Shown piece after piece: positions 53,201-64,000 of a stretch of DNA of 64,000 bases (position 1 is the stretch's first letter; every line of letters begins with the position of its first letter). Source of the DNA: Blastocladiella emersonii ATCC 22665 (lineage: Eukaryota; Blastocladiomycota; Blastocladiomycetes; Blastocladiales; Blastocladiaceae); contig JANHCV010000001.1 in NCBI GenBank assembly GCA_025594325.1, forward strand, positions 3,782,001-3,846,000, written 5' to 3'. Both the position numbers and the translations under genes were made by a program. A model generated the notes under the pieces. The model searched no databases. It saw nothing but the letters and a program-made list of their open reading frames with translations, and had not been told where the DNA came from.

Positions 53201-53302
53201 CGACCGAATGGCCTTCTCGTAGACGAAGCGCATCCTCGAGTCTGGCTGCTCCCTGAGATAGTACGCCAGTTTATCCTGCGGAGGAGAGCCTGCCATCGTC
53301 AA
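50287..53302 (-). CDS. MUS81: Mus81 structure-specific endonuclease subunit
   Basis: Exons 53302-53041 and 52979-50287 (minus) give 984 residues, against about 550-650 for most Mus81 proteins. Exon 1 encodes the N-terminal helix-hairpin-helix (LREQPDSRMRFVYEKAIRSL, KVDGIGPVVGAIIDEEL). A winged-helix-like segment (YALLMAFLEWS, TRADLILRARRF, VIKRLREHEMIS) lies around 180-250. The XPF-type nuclease starts near 657 (YDVVLLVDHREF), with the catalytic IAERKRLDDLYSSI near 723. A C-terminal HhH (VNGVTAEKATFIANYF) follows. Mus81 with Eme1/Mms4 cleaves branched recombination and replication intermediates. The extra length is a Ser/Gln-rich linker (about 270-640, with SQSQSKSQSQSHSQ-type repeats) between the winged helix and the nuclease. 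Confidence 0.93.
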
Positions 53303-54088
53303 CCACGAAAGCGATGTGGCGGCGTCACCTCACACACACCTGAAGGATCCCGACGATGCGGTCATTGACGCAGCGGCCAGCCTTTGGCGCCATGATTCAT
53401 TCGTTTGCATAGACTCTGGGTTGTGATCAAGGTGAAGGGAGTAGTGAGACGCGCAGGTTGAGGCGCCAAGTCGCGGTCGCTCGAAGCGGGAGCAGCCCAA
53501 GTGCCACATGCGCGCGTGATCAGGACGTGATATCGCGACGCGAACCTGTGAGACACGCCGCGAGACATTCGTTCCTGATCACACCCGCACATCCGCGGGT
53601 CCCTCACTATGACGTGCTTGCATCCGGCAGTCACGCTGGGGCCACCAGACGCTCGCCCGTCGCTGAGCCGAGTGGCCCGGACCCAGAACTTCCGTTCGTT
53701 CGCTCATGGGCAATCCCGAGCTCGCGGACGCCACAAGCATCGACGCATCGTCCGCGCACTAAACGCTTACCGAAATGAACTGCCGGAACGGGCGGAGTCC
53801 CGGCGGCGGTGGCGTAGTGGCGGAAGCCCGGAACTACGAACCATGGCGCGCGGCAAGCCATAGCCGTGCACCATCATCCCGCCTGCTCGTTGGATCATTC
53901 ATTACTACACGCGACGCCCCAACGACGTAAATACCCGTGGCCCGCGCTCAGTTTCGTATCCTTACCCGTGGCACGATCTGCTCTCCTTCTCCTCTCCCTC
54001 ACACATCTACCGGCCTGGTGGCCATCCCTACCATTAACGCCCTCCTCAACTGCCCTGCGGCGCACCCCTCACCAACCAGCGCGTCGCC
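53303..54088. other. Divergent promoter region, MUS81 and membrane protein gene
   Basis: These 786 bases hold no supported gene. A CT-rich leader precedes the plus-strand ATG at 54089 (about 53960-54010). No RNA gene or repeat was evident. Confidence 0.45.
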
Positions 54089-55371
54089 ATGGCCGTCAAG
54101 TTCACGGCAGACCTCTCCACGGCAAAGGACTTTATTTTCTTGTGCGGGCTGTGCCTGCAGTTCCTCTCCTTCGTCGCCCTCCTGTACAACCTCTCTGTCG
54201 TCTTTCCACAGTGGAAAAAGAACCGAAGTACATTCTGGCACGCGAGTCTCATCGGCTCCTTGCTGCTCCTGCCCGTCCCGCTCTTCGAGATCTCCTTCGT
54301 GTTGTCGCGGTTCACCAGCGGCACGCTGTGGCCGTTCCCGTCGTACCTGACGATCATCGGCGACGTATTCGTGCGCACCGGTACGTGTTTCGCGTGTGTG
54401 CGGCGCAGCGCGACGTGGCGCGTCCCTGATACTGATCGTGACTCTGATCTCCCTCTAGGCTACGGTATCATCACTGTGTGCCGGTTCCACCGCCTGCGCA
54501 TCGTGTCCCCGCTCCGGCGAAAGACGTCGACGCGCGTCTTCTACGTGGCCGCGACGCTGATCTTCTGCGTGGCGGCGGCGTGCATCTACTCGTCATTCGC
54601 GCTCCGCCTCGCCGAGCTCCCGCTCAAGCTCGGGCAGGCTCCACCCCAGCACGTCCTGGCGCTGCGCGAGCAGGACCGCCTCATCAACTTCATCGCGTTC
54701 TCGTGCTCGACGCTGGCCTCGCTCGCCACCGACTTCCTCTTCTACAACGTGATTGTCGCGAGCACGCTGAGCGTGCAGGATCGGTCCGCGATCTCGCTGC
54801 GCGTCAAGCTCGAGATCATTGGCCCGTACCTGCCCGCCATCGTGACGGGATTCGTGTACATTACGTGCCTTCTCCTCTCGTTCTTCGCGCCATCAATCCC
54901 GTCGATGCAGTTCTCGTCGAACACGCTCGGCAAGCTGATCCCGGCCATCGACTCGGTCATCTTCTACCGGTTCTCGATCCAGCAGACCAAGACGCTGCTC
55001 AAGTCGCTCTCTAGCGGGTCCGGGTCCGCGACGCGGTCGTACGGCGCGTCCTCGATCCCGCTGTCCAAGGTGCGCGGCGGGCACCTCACCTCGTCCACGC
55101 CGTACACGACCACCTCGTCGGTCCCGATGCCGACCTACGCGCCATCGTCTACGGCGCCGTACGTGCCCGACCACAAGGCCGCGTACCCGGCCGTCGGCCC
55201 GCCGCCCGTGTCGACCAACTCGATCCGCAACGAGCCGTACCGTCTGTCGCCCGCCGGCGGGCCTGGTCAGTACCCGCAGCATCAGCAGCCGCAGGCGCCG
55301 CCGGGAGCACGGTACGCGAGCGCGCCATCGCCGCAACCCGCGACACGGTCTGCGCACCGGCCACACCCTCA

Positions 55372-55402
<31 letters not shown>

Positions 55403-55495
55403 TACAGCGCACCAGCATCTCGTGGTCGGAGCCTCCAGGCCAGTCAGAACCGCGACGACGTGTACGAGAGCTTCCCGCGGTCGCGAGGCTTCTGA
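54089..55495 (+). CDS. Unknown polytopic (about 7-TM) membrane protein
   Basis: Exons 54089-54380 and 54459-55495 give 442 residues. The family is not recognised. Hydrophobic segments include DFIFLCGLCLQFLSFVALLY, ASLIGSLLLLPVPLFEISFV, a helix around YGIITVCRF, RVFYVAATLIFCVAAACIYS, LINFIAFSCSTLASLATDFLF and AIVTGFVYITCLLLSFFAP, with charged loops such as HRLRIVSPLRRKTSTR. The C-terminal 140 residues are Ser/Pro/Tyr/Gln-rich with a poly-Gln run (55373-55400), probably cytosolic. The 78-base intron (GTACGT...TAG) is a multiple of three and has no stop, so its retention would insert 26 residues before the third helix. It converges on ZNHIT2, with 43 bases between stops. Confidence 0.65.
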
Positions 55496-55538
55496 GACGG
55501 CGTGCTGTCGTGTAAAATCCTTCATATATCTGCCCCCA

Positions 55539-56873
55539 CTAGAGCTCCTGAATCAACACCTTGCTCGTCTTTGTCTGCGGTACGCGCCGCACCTGTGCCG
55601 CGGCCTCAGCGATCTCGCGCGCGTCGGCCTCGCGAGTATCGACGGCCCGCGTGAGGTCAATGACGAGCGGGGCGAGGATCTCCGGGTTAACCGCAGACCA
55701 CTTCGCGAGGGCGAGGTAGAACGCGACCTTCTTCTCGGTGAGGAACGCGCGGCGGCGGAGCTTCTGCATCGCGAGAGCCGATGCGTCGGTCAGCGCGGCC
55801 TTGGCGCGGCGCTTGGCCGCGTCGAGGCACCCCTGGAACATGAGCCGCAGGTGCTCGAGCGCGCGCAGCGGGTGCGTCGACGTGAGCGGGGTCACGAGCG
55901 CGAGCACGTCGCGCAGCAGGATCGGCAGGCGGTGCACGGACAGGAAGTAGGTCGGGTTCTCCATGGCGACGTGGACCGCGTGCTCGACAAACTCCTCGAC
56001 GTCTGAGTACGCGAACGCCTCGTTGGTGCCCAGGACCCGCGACACGGTCCAGACCACCTCGCACGCGTCGTCGCAGTTGCTCCCCGGGACGCCGAGCTCG
56101 CCGTTCATGAGCCGCGCCGCCGTCACGTACGCGAACAGGATCTCGAGCAGGTTGATGGCGAGCGACGGGTCCGCCGGGTCGGCGTGTGCGAACATGGGCG
56201 GGATCGCGGCGGGTAGAGGCGGCAGCGGTGACGGTTCGGTGGGCTCCGAGGGCTCGAGCTCGGGCTCCTCGGGGTCGAGTATCTGCACCTTGGGCCGCTT
56301 ATCAGCTGCGCCCGTCCACCACGGCTCCCACAGCGGGATCAGCTCGGTGAGCGCGGTCGGCAGCGCGTCCCGCTCAAGCAGCTGCTCGAATCGTTGCCGC
56401 TCCGCGGGCGTCATGCGCGCCAGTATCTGCTCGGGCGTTGCCGACTCTACGGTACACGCCTTGAGCGTCAGTGCGACACTCACGACCCGCGGTGAAAGCG
56501 GGCGTACCGAGCGTGATATCGCTAAACCTTGCCTGCGCCGAGTCCGGATCCTCGGCCTCGTCCTCGTCCATACCGTCCTCGGCAAGATCGAGGTTCTTGA
56601 GCGCGCGGACGACCGTCTCCTGCAGCTTGCGGTCGTCGACCTCGCCCGGCTTGGCCGTCATGTCGGTGATGGCCTCCTCGAGCTTAAACTGGTCGGCGCA
56701 CGCATCGTGTGCGGCCGACTTGTAGCACGCGAGCGAGCAGTAGCGGATCCCGCACCGCGGACACCGGTAGCTCGCGGATCGATCCGCCGCGGAGCAGCTA
56801 GTCGGTGATGCGGGTTAGGGTCTCATCCATAAGTTGCAGCTAGTCCTAGTTACATTTGGCAAGTTTGGTTCAT
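55539..56873 (-). CDS. HIT-type zinc finger protein, ZNHIT2-like
   Basis: Exons 56873-56854, 56797-56508 and 56446-55539 (minus) give 405 residues. The first exon is only 20 bases and encodes MNQTCQ. Splicing completes the zinc finger: CQIC, YRCPRCGIRYCSLACYKSAAHDAC. A second landmark is ARMTPAERQRFEQLLER followed by IPLWEPWWTG, the pattern seen in ZNHIT2 after its zinc finger. The C-terminal region is helical. ZNHIT2 works with the R2TP/Hsp90 co-chaperone in U5 snRNP and RNA polymerase assembly (family knowledge). The acidic stretch LDPEEPELEPSEPTEPS is a local insertion. Confidence 0.8.
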
Positions 56874-57020
56874 GGTGGTGCGTGCGTGAGGGAGAGAAGT
56901 CGGATCACGGCGACCGGCTTGACTTGACTTCACGAGCGCGACGCTCATCTTCAGACATGATATACATTGCATTGCAGCAAAACGAGCAATTGGGATCAAA
57001 ACGGGGGTTCTCTCTCACTC

Positions 57021-59089
57021 TCAAGATGTGGAAGCTGAAGCTGCTGGCTGGGGCGGCGGGATCGCCAGCGTAGCCTGGTACGCGGGCGGCTCGTCGAGCT
57101 CGATGGCGCTGAGGACACGGGACCGGCGCACCGAGAGGGACGGGATGCGCGCGGGGAGCGGGCCGGGCAGGGGCGGGGTGAAGACGCCCGAGTCAGGCCG
57201 GCGCGCCGACGGGGACGGCGGCGCGAGGTCCTCGTCGAGCGACATGGACGAGCTGGCGCGGCTCACGTCCATGCTCGGGTGCGGCGAGTCCTCGTACGGC
57301 TGCGCAAAGAAGGAGACCGTCGACGGCGTCGTCAGCGAGTAGTGCGGCAGCACGTCGAGCGCGAACGACGAGTGCCGATCGTTGGCCTCCTGCCACACAA
57401 ACGGCGAGGTGCCGAAGTTGACGGTCACCTGGCACGGGCCGTCGGCGCCGATGCACGGGTGGATCGGACACGCGGGCGCCGGCAGCCGCGTGGTGGCCTG
57501 CACGGGCGACACGGGCGGGGTATGTTGGGGCTGGATGTCGTCGTCGGTGCTGGCGGTGCTGTTGCTGCTGCTGTTGTTGGCGAGGGTGGTGGTGGTGGCC
57601 GAGTTGGCGTTGGGGTTTGAGTTGGTGTTACTCCTGCTGTTGCTGTTAGACCGCGGCACGAGGCGGCCGTTGACCGTGTAGCGGACGTGGCCGAGGAGCG
57701 TGTCGATGGCGACGCCGACCACGTCGTTGAGGCGGAGCAGCTGCTTCTGCGACGCGCGGAGGCGCGGCAGCGACCCGCCGTGGTACATGTCGGACAGCGG
57801 GAAGGCCGAGAGTCCGACGCTCCAGTTGTGCCGGCCCGGCAAGCAGTGCGGCGGGTAGGGCACGGTGGCGAGGCCGACAACGAGGTTGGTGGCGGGCGCG
57901 AGGGCCGTGATGGTGACCTCAAAGTAGAGCAGCGAGCGCGGCGGTAGGGCCTCCTCCTCGGGCAGCCACGGCACGGGGAGCGAGGTGACGACGGCGGTCG
58001 GGCGCATGGCGAGCGAGCGCCGCTTCGAGTTGGGCGAGAACGGGTAGAAGGTGATGGCGTGTCCGTCGACGGCGACCGAGTGCGAAGACCGGTCGGGCAC
58101 CACAAAGTACCACCCAGCAGGCGACGACATCTGGTTGATGATGGCCATGGGTACGGCCGACGCGTCGTTGAGGGCGAGGTTGACGAGCAGCGGGTCGGCG
58201 GGCGGCTCCTGCTGCAGCGACGGGTCCGCGGAGGACGCGTTCGGCACGGTACGGCTGCTCGCATGGCGCTCGAGCGTGTTCCCTGCCGACGCGCGCGGCT
58301 GGCCCGTCTGAGTCATGAGCACCTCGTCGTCGGAAAGCAGCGAGGTGGCGCCGCCGCGGCGCGAGCGCACCGTGTTGAGCGTCGACGACTGGAACTCGGC
58401 CGCGTCGCCGGCGTCGCTGTGGATGCCGAGGCGGCGCTCAAACTTGCTGAACCGGCGGTGCACGCGGCACCACGAGATGAGCACGCACAGGATCGCGGCG
58501 GGCACGACGATGGCAGGGACCAGCCACCACTTGCCGCCGGTGCCGTCCGACGACGACGGCGACGACGCGCGGGTCGGACAGCTGGTGGCGCGGGCGGTCG
58601 GGTGGCGCGTGCCGTCGTCACGGATGAAGACGCAGCCGGACTCGCCCGGCGAGCCGCTCACGGCGAGATCGACCCAGTACCCCGAGGCGCCGTCGGGGCC
58701 CGAGGCGACGTGGTCGTAGAGGTCTAGGCAGCGGATCAAGGGACGCGTGGTGAGACTCGATCGACGTAGTGGAACCACGACGTCGAGTGCGCACCTCCGT
58801 ACTTGGCGGCGGCAGCCGATCCCGGTGATGGCGACGTCTGCGGGAGTGGAGCCGCGACGACGGGGGCCGGCAGCAGCAGCGCACAAGCCACGACCGCAGC
58901 GGCAGCGAGGATCAGGAGGGCCGCCGACCAGCTGGGCGGTCGTCTGCGCGGCCGCGCATGGGCGTGCAGTCGCCGAGTCATGGGCGGTGGTGATGGTAGT
59001 AGCCGTGCGACGGCGTGGAGGGTATCCGATGATGGGTTGAGCGCGGGCAGGGTATCACGGTGCAGCAAGTCGCGGGCGTCGTCCTCCAT
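57021..59089 (-). CDS. SPRY-domain membrane adaptor (Ssh4/Ear1-like) with PPxY motif
   Basis: Exons 59089-58795 and 58723-57021 (minus) give 665 residues. A first hydrophobic segment (AALLILAAAAVVACALLL) is a signal or anchor. A second (WWLVPAIVVPAAILCVLISWC) is a transmembrane helix. A SPRY domain follows (GWYFVVPDRSSHSV, LLYFEVTITALAPATNLVVGLAT, GRHNWSVGL, NDVVGVAIDTLLGHVRYTVNGRLV, VTVNFGTSPFVW). The last 25 residues hold DEPPAYQ, a PY motif for WW domains. This order is that of yeast Ssh4/Ear1, endosomal adaptors that recruit Rsp5 to cargo. An Asn/Ser/Thr-rich insertion splits the SPRY domain. The splice (GTGCGC to TAG, 71 bases) was chosen as the only phase-compatible one. A downstream Met at 58981 is an alternative start. 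Confidence 0.75.
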
Positions 59090-59350
59090 GGCGATACATC
59101 AGGCGGGGCGGGCGCGCGAGATTGCCGGGAGCGCGGGCGCGGCGATGGCGGCGCGACGGGCATGGCGGGAGGATGGAGGCAAGACAGGCAGGAGGTCTGC
59201 AGAGGAAACTCTGTGATCTCCGCTGGAACGCCGCTCACGTGCCGAGTGTGAGACGCGTTTTGAGTCGCGTCGGCCCGCCGAGCCACCCTCTCCTCACCTG
59301 CACCGCCCTCGAGAGTCGGCCACGTACCCGGACACCAAACCTACGCCGAA

Positions 59351-60868
59351 ATGCCACCAACAACTGCACCCCATGCATCCTCATCGCCCGCGTCCCCCGT
59401 CAAGGGCCAGCCGGCGCCGGGCGAGTGTCGCGCCGCGTCGCCGGGCGCCGTGACGCGATCGCTCGCTCCGCCGCCCACCACGTCGCAGGCGACCGCCATG
59501 GCGCAGACCCTATGTATGCGCCTGCTCACTGAGGGGCACGTCGCGGCCTTTGCCGAAGCGTTTGAGCTGCTCGGGCTCGGCGAGGACGCGGACCACGGCG
59601 GGAGCGGCGCTGGGGCGGACGGAGGCTCTGCCCACCCAGTCGTTGAGCCCGACGCCCGTGCGATCGCTCGCACCAAGCTTCGCGCGTCGCCCGCGCACGT
59701 CCAGCGGCTGTGCGTCCACCTCGCCGCGCGCGAGGACGCCCTGCTCCGCACCCCGCCCACCGCCAATGTGGTGCCGCCGGCCCTGTACACGGCCACGCGC
59801 ACGCTCGCGCTGTTCCTCCTTGAGGCGCTGCCGCACGCCGCGACCGAGTATGCCCGGCGCGCGCTGGATCTTGCCCTAGCGATGCGCGCTGTGCCCCCCA
59901 CGCCGGCTACTCCGTCAACGGAACGAGCGTCGCCCGCGACTCCAGCGGCGAGCGTGGATCCCGAGACGGCTGTGCTCGAGTCGCAGGTGACCATGGCCGA
60001 CAGCTTGGCAATGCTTGGTACGCTTCACTTCCTAGCTAGCACGAGAGCAGGACTGACGCTTGGACAGACATGCACGCCGAGGCCATCGCACAGTACAAGC
60101 ATGCCCTGTCGATTCCCGAGGCCGTCGACCGACTCGTCATCTCGGCTCACCGCCTCGTACAAGCTGTACGACATCCCGCTCCCCGCTCTCGCTTCCCACT
60201 CGCTCACACTCATGTTCTTAACGATAGGAGGAGCGCGCTGGCCGGTGGGACATGGCCGCGGCGCAGTACCTCGACGTGCTCGCGTGCATCTCGCCCGACC
60301 ACCCGCGCGCGACGCAGATCGACATGGAGCTGCGCCAGCGCCTCGGCCTCGTGCGCCTGAACCTCGGCGACCTGAAGACGGCTGAGACCGAGCTCGGCGC
60401 GTTCCTCGACTGGGCCCACACCTCGCCGCCGCCGCCCGTCGACCCCGCCAAGCTCGCCGCGGACATTGGCGCCGCCTCGCTCGCCCTTGCCGAGTGTCGA
60501 GAGCAGGCCGGCGACCTCGAGACCGCCGCCAAAGTTCTCACCGACTACCTCGATGCTGCTGGGTCGACCGACCACGACTCAACCCACACCCAGCGCGCGA
60601 CGGTGCTCCTCGGCAATCTGCTGAACCGGCTCGACCGCGTAGGGCACGCGTCCGAGCTGCTCGCCACGGCCCAGGGCGACGCGGCCGCGTGTCAGCTCGG
60701 TATCGCACGAGGCGCCGCGCTCTTTGACGAGTTCCTGGGTACGTTTCGCGTCGTGTGCACGTTGAGGACCCTGCTCACTCGTCTGAACATCTCGTAGCGG
60801 CCGTCAACACGTCCACGCGCGACGTCTACGCGTTCATGGACCAGATCCACACTCGCAACGCTGCATAA
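59351..60868 (+). CDS. Unknown helical-repeat (TPR-like) protein
   Basis: Exons 59351-60017, 60068-60165, 60228-60738 and 60798-60868 give 448 residues; introns are 50-62 bases and all in phase. Helix pairs resemble TPR units: DMHAEAIAQYKHALSIPEA, RAGRWDMAAAQYLDVLACI, RQRLGLVRLNLGDLKTAETEL and LALAECREQAGDLETAAKVL. The N-terminal half is helical with a Gly/Asp-rich loop. No catalytic motif is visible. The arrangement would suit a scaffold subunit, for example of a PCI/TPR complex, but I cannot name it. It starts 261 bases from the SPRY gene (divergent) and ends 28 bases from the BRCT gene (convergent). Confidence 0.65.
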
Positions 60869-60896
60869 GACGACTGGAAACATGCAATAGTGTTGT

Positions 60897-63800
60897 TCAT
60901 TTCATACCCGCCGCGTCGCGCCGGTGCACCGGGAACCCGTCCGCCCTGCCGCCGCTGAGCAGCACCGTGAAGAACCCGACCCAGTCGTGGCCATCGCTCT
61001 GCTCGTCGGACGCGCGCAGCACAATGTCGGTAGCTGCGCCGCTGGCCGTGCCCGACGCGGTCCCACCCGCCGCCTCGACGAGCCACTTGAGCTCGGTCGG
61101 CCGCGTCGCGTGCCGCGGGACGCGCTCGCACTCGGCAAAGAACGCCGGCGTCATGTACACGTGGCGGCCGCGGAACGGCGGGTGCACCCACCGCGTGCCG
61201 CCGTACTTGTGCTCGCTGAGGAACCGGCCCGCGGCCGCCGAGTCGGTGAGCCACGCCAGGTTGTGGATCAGCCATCCGCCGTTCGCGATCACCGTCATGG
61301 CCTTTTTGGTGCTCGTGCCCTCGGGGGTGATCAGGTGCTGGACGTGTTGGCGGTGGTGAGCGAGTGAGGTTCGAGCGAGGAGCGAGCGTGTGAGGAAGCG
61401 TACCGTGACGTTGGCCGCGTCGGCGTCCTGATCGATGACGCCGCCGAGCTGGATAACGAGGGGCAGCAATCTCTGCAGACGAGCGCCGTTAACACACCGA
61501 GACAGTGACAGATGACCGAAATCAGACGTACCGCGCGCTCGTCGAACGAAAAGACGGGGTGCTTGCCCGTGAACCCAGAGAACGCGATGCGGTACTGCGC
61601 CGGGCGTGCCGGCGACGACGACAGCGGAGCCGCCGCCACCGCCTCGGCGGCAGCAAGCGTCTCGGCAGTCGCCAACCGCTTGCGCTTCTTGCTCGCGGGT
61701 TCCGCCGGCTTCGGCGTCGCGGCATCGTCGGTTCGGAGCGGATGCTGCGCCGTCTCGGGCGTCATGCGCGCGCGTTTTCCCGATCGGCCGGGGATGGGTG
61801 TCGTCGCTCCGGACACGGACGCGCCCGAGAGCTGCGCGCGCAGGTGCTCGACCTCGGCGGCGAGCGACTGCGACTGGCGCGCCGCGTCGTCGCGCTCGGA
61901 CTCGACGCGCTGGGTCTGCGCACGCGCATCGGCGAGCTGGCGCATGAGGTCCGCGACGGCATCGGACTTGGCGCGGCCGTCGGCCGAAGCAGCGTCGACC
62001 TGCGACTGCAGCGCGGCGCACTTGGCGGTGAGCGCGTCGAGCTCGGCCTGTCGCGCCGCGTGCTGCTGGTACGCGCCGCTGGCCCCGGTTTCGGCGGCCT
62101 GCAGCTTGCTGCGCAGCGCCTCGACCTCGCTCGTGCGCGCCTGGCGCTCGCGTTCGGACTCGGCCTGCATCGCGGCGAGCTGCCCGCGGACCTGCTCGAC
62201 GGCGGCCCGAGCCTCGGTGGTCTCGGCGTTGGCGCGCTGGACAAGCTGCGTCATATCCTTTTCGAGCCGCGCGCGGTAATCCTTGAACGACGCCACCTGC
62301 TTGGAGAGCTCGGCGGCGCGCGACTCGGCGGCAGCCTTGGCATCCGCAACCGCGCGCATTTCGACCGTGTACGCGTGCATAGTCGCGTTATGCTCCTCAA
62401 CGCTGCGTTCGAGGCTAGCACGCCGCGCCTCGGCGGCAGTCGCGGCGTCGGACGCGGCCTTGGCGCGGGCCTCGGCGGCCGCGAGCCGCGCCTCGGCGGC
62501 CGCGAGCCGCGCCTCGAGGTCCTTGACCGTGACCTTGAGCGCCTCGTGCGCCTTGACGCTGGCGCGCGACTCGCCGCGCGTCTGGCGGAGCTCGGCCGAG
62601 AACGACTCGGCGTGGCCCTTGTGCATGGCGATCTCGACCGTCGCCTGCTTGACCTCCTGCTCGAGCTCGGCCTTGGCCGCGACCGCCGCGTCGCGCGCGG
62701 CCGTCGCCTGCTGCAGCTCGTCGCGGAGGACGCGCAGCTGCTCGCGCAGATCGCGCGCGGTGCCCTCGAGCGCCTGCACCTCCGCGGCGCGCGCGTGCTC
62801 GGCGGCGCGCAGCTTCTCCTTAAGCCGGCCCACGTCCTCGAGGTGCGCCTGCTTCGCGGCGCGCACCTCGGCGTCGTTGGACCCCGAGTCGACGATCTTG
62901 AGGTGCTCGTCGACAAGGATCTTGATCGCGGCGACGGCACGCTCGACAGCGATCGACTCGGGCGTCATGCCGACGCCCTTGGGCTGCGGCACCGGGTACA
63001 GCTGGCCGACCTGCTCGTCGATGGTGCGCAGGGCCTCGAGCAGCGCCGCCTTCTCCTCGCGCATCATGGAGTTGCGGAACGCCAGGTCCGTCTCGCGCGG
63101 CGTCATGGCACCCGCGGGCGGCCCGTGGTGGTGCTGCGGCGGCGTCTGCATGCCGGCCGGCGTCATGTTGCCCGAGACGGGGAACGCCGAGGACGGGCGC
63201 GACGGCGTCGAAACGCGCGACGCCGGCGCGTGCTGCTGCTGCGCGCGCTGCGTCTCGAGGTGCCGCTTCAGCGACCGGTTCTCGTCGTCGAGCTGCTTGC
63301 ACCGGTCCGCCGCCGGCTTGAGCCGCGATACGGTCTCGGCAAGACGCTTGTTCTCGGTCTCGAGGCGCGCTACATTTCACCATTGGTGAGTGATTTCATT
63401 GTAACACGGTAGATGAGGTTGGACTGTACCCTTTTCGCTCGACATGCGCTCCAGCTCAGCACGGACCCGCGCCAGCTCGTCGTTCGCCCGTGTATCCAAC
63501 ATCGACGTGGCTGGACTCTGCGGCAGCGAGTTACCGTCGCGGATCGGGTCGAACGGCTTGGCCCGCTGCGCGTCGCGCGCGTCCGGGCGGCCCGGCGTCC
63601 GCGACCCAGTCTGCGGCTGCGCTGGCGCCGCCGACGCGAGATCGCGGAGCACCTGGCCCATCTCGCGGGACGACGACGCGAGAGCGGCCGCGAAGGCCGA
63701 GTGGATACCCGTCAGCCGGTCCTGGACGTGACGGGGCAGCGGCACGTCGAACTGCGGGACCGGCGCGTGCACGCTCGGGTACCGTGCCGGCTGGCTCGCG

Positions 63801-64000
63801 AAAGCCGCCTGCTGCGTGTTGTCGGCGGTCGACTCGATCTCGGACAGCGTGACGGAGCCGCCCGAGTGGTGGCGCGCGCGCGACGTGAGCGGGCTCGCCC
63901 CGAACGACGTGTGCGTCGTGTCGCCTGGCAACTGCGGCGGCGGCTGTGATCCAGGCGGTGCCTGCGGTGCGCCGTTCGCGTACTGCTGCTGCTGCGGCGG
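60897..64000 (-). CDS. Coiled-coil protein with C-terminal BRCT domain (5' end outside window)
   Basis: Visible exons (minus) are 64000-63430, 63369-61532, 61472-61404 and 61337-60897, all in phase; about 970 residues are seen. The N-terminal part is Pro/Gln/Ser-rich. From about 63470 to 61850 the protein is a long coiled coil of Ala/Glu/Arg/Leu heptads, interrupted by a His/Pro-rich linker near 63150. A basic KKRKR (about 61690) could be a nuclear localisation signal. The BRCT domain spans three exons: YRIAFSGFTGKHPVFSF, QLGGVIDQDADAANVTHLITPEG, KAMTVIANGGWLIHNLAWLTDSAAAG. BRCT domains bind phosphopeptides or partners in DNA damage signalling. I do not recognise the orthologue. The frame is open to the window edge. 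Confidence 0.8.

Noticed and set aside
61505-63412. 635-codon plus-strand frame opposite the coiled-coil gene
   Set aside because: Leu/Gly/Arg-rich antisense of heptad repeats; the minus strand carries the BRCT and in-phase splices.

Overview
The window is nuclear DNA of a GC-rich fungus, most likely a basidiomycete yeast. The genes carry many short introns (mostly 50-120 bases) with donors of the form GTACG or GTGCG, CTGAC/CTAAC-like branch sites and TAG or CAG acceptors. The gene set is fungal: a GPI-anchored tyrosinase, Shy1, Hikeshi/Opi10, a Sel1-repeat protein, a septin, and a KDZ-type transposase of a kind common in basidiomycetes. I place it tentatively in the Tremellomycetes; sequence alone does not fix the order. 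Coding models come from reading frames plus splice sites chosen to keep phase and family motifs continuous. None is backed by transcripts.

Layout. 1-0.9 kb: 3' part of an F-box gene. 1.6-7.7 kb: a probable mobile element with a spliced accessory gene and a KDZ-like transposase, both on the minus strand. 8.6-19.8 kb: a housekeeping block with a Ccc2-type copper ATPase, mitochondrial ribosomal protein uS7m, a six-exon NEDD8/RUB1 gene and a 1,707-residue THO complex subunit 1. 19.9-23.4 kb: an unknown four-helix membrane protein and a divergent septin.

23.7-29.3 and 41.8-45.2 kb hold two related arrays of mitochondrial DUF3429 (TMEM69-like) genes, each ending in a pirin gene. The pirin ends share an apparently perfect 1,450-bp direct duplication. 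A more divergent DUF3429-like gene beside the first array (28.4 kb) has a nearly identical inverted partner at 33 kb, making 1,029-bp inverted arms around RNase H2A and a GST-like gene. One array gene is broken and one carries a frameshift. This seven-member cluster with its recombination blocks is the most unusual part of the window.

34.2-41.5 kb: tyrosinase, GPI mannosyltransferase I (PIG-M), Hikeshi, and a membrane-anchored GH26 hydrolase. 45.4-64 kb: Shy1/SURF1, a Sel1-repeat regulator, Mus81 with a very long linker, a polytopic membrane protein, a ZNHIT2-like zinc finger protein, an Ssh4/Ear1-like SPRY protein with a PPxY motif, an unknown helical-repeat protein, and the 3' part of a coiled-coil/BRCT protein that runs off the right edge.

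Several genes are functionally linked in a general sense: copper handling (Ccc2 loads secreted cupro-enzymes such as tyrosinase; Shy1 assists cytochrome oxidase), genome maintenance (Mus81, RNase H2A, THO1 against R-loops), and GPI anchoring (PIG-M; tyrosinase as a predicted GPI substrate). They are not arranged as a cluster, and I infer no operon-like unit.
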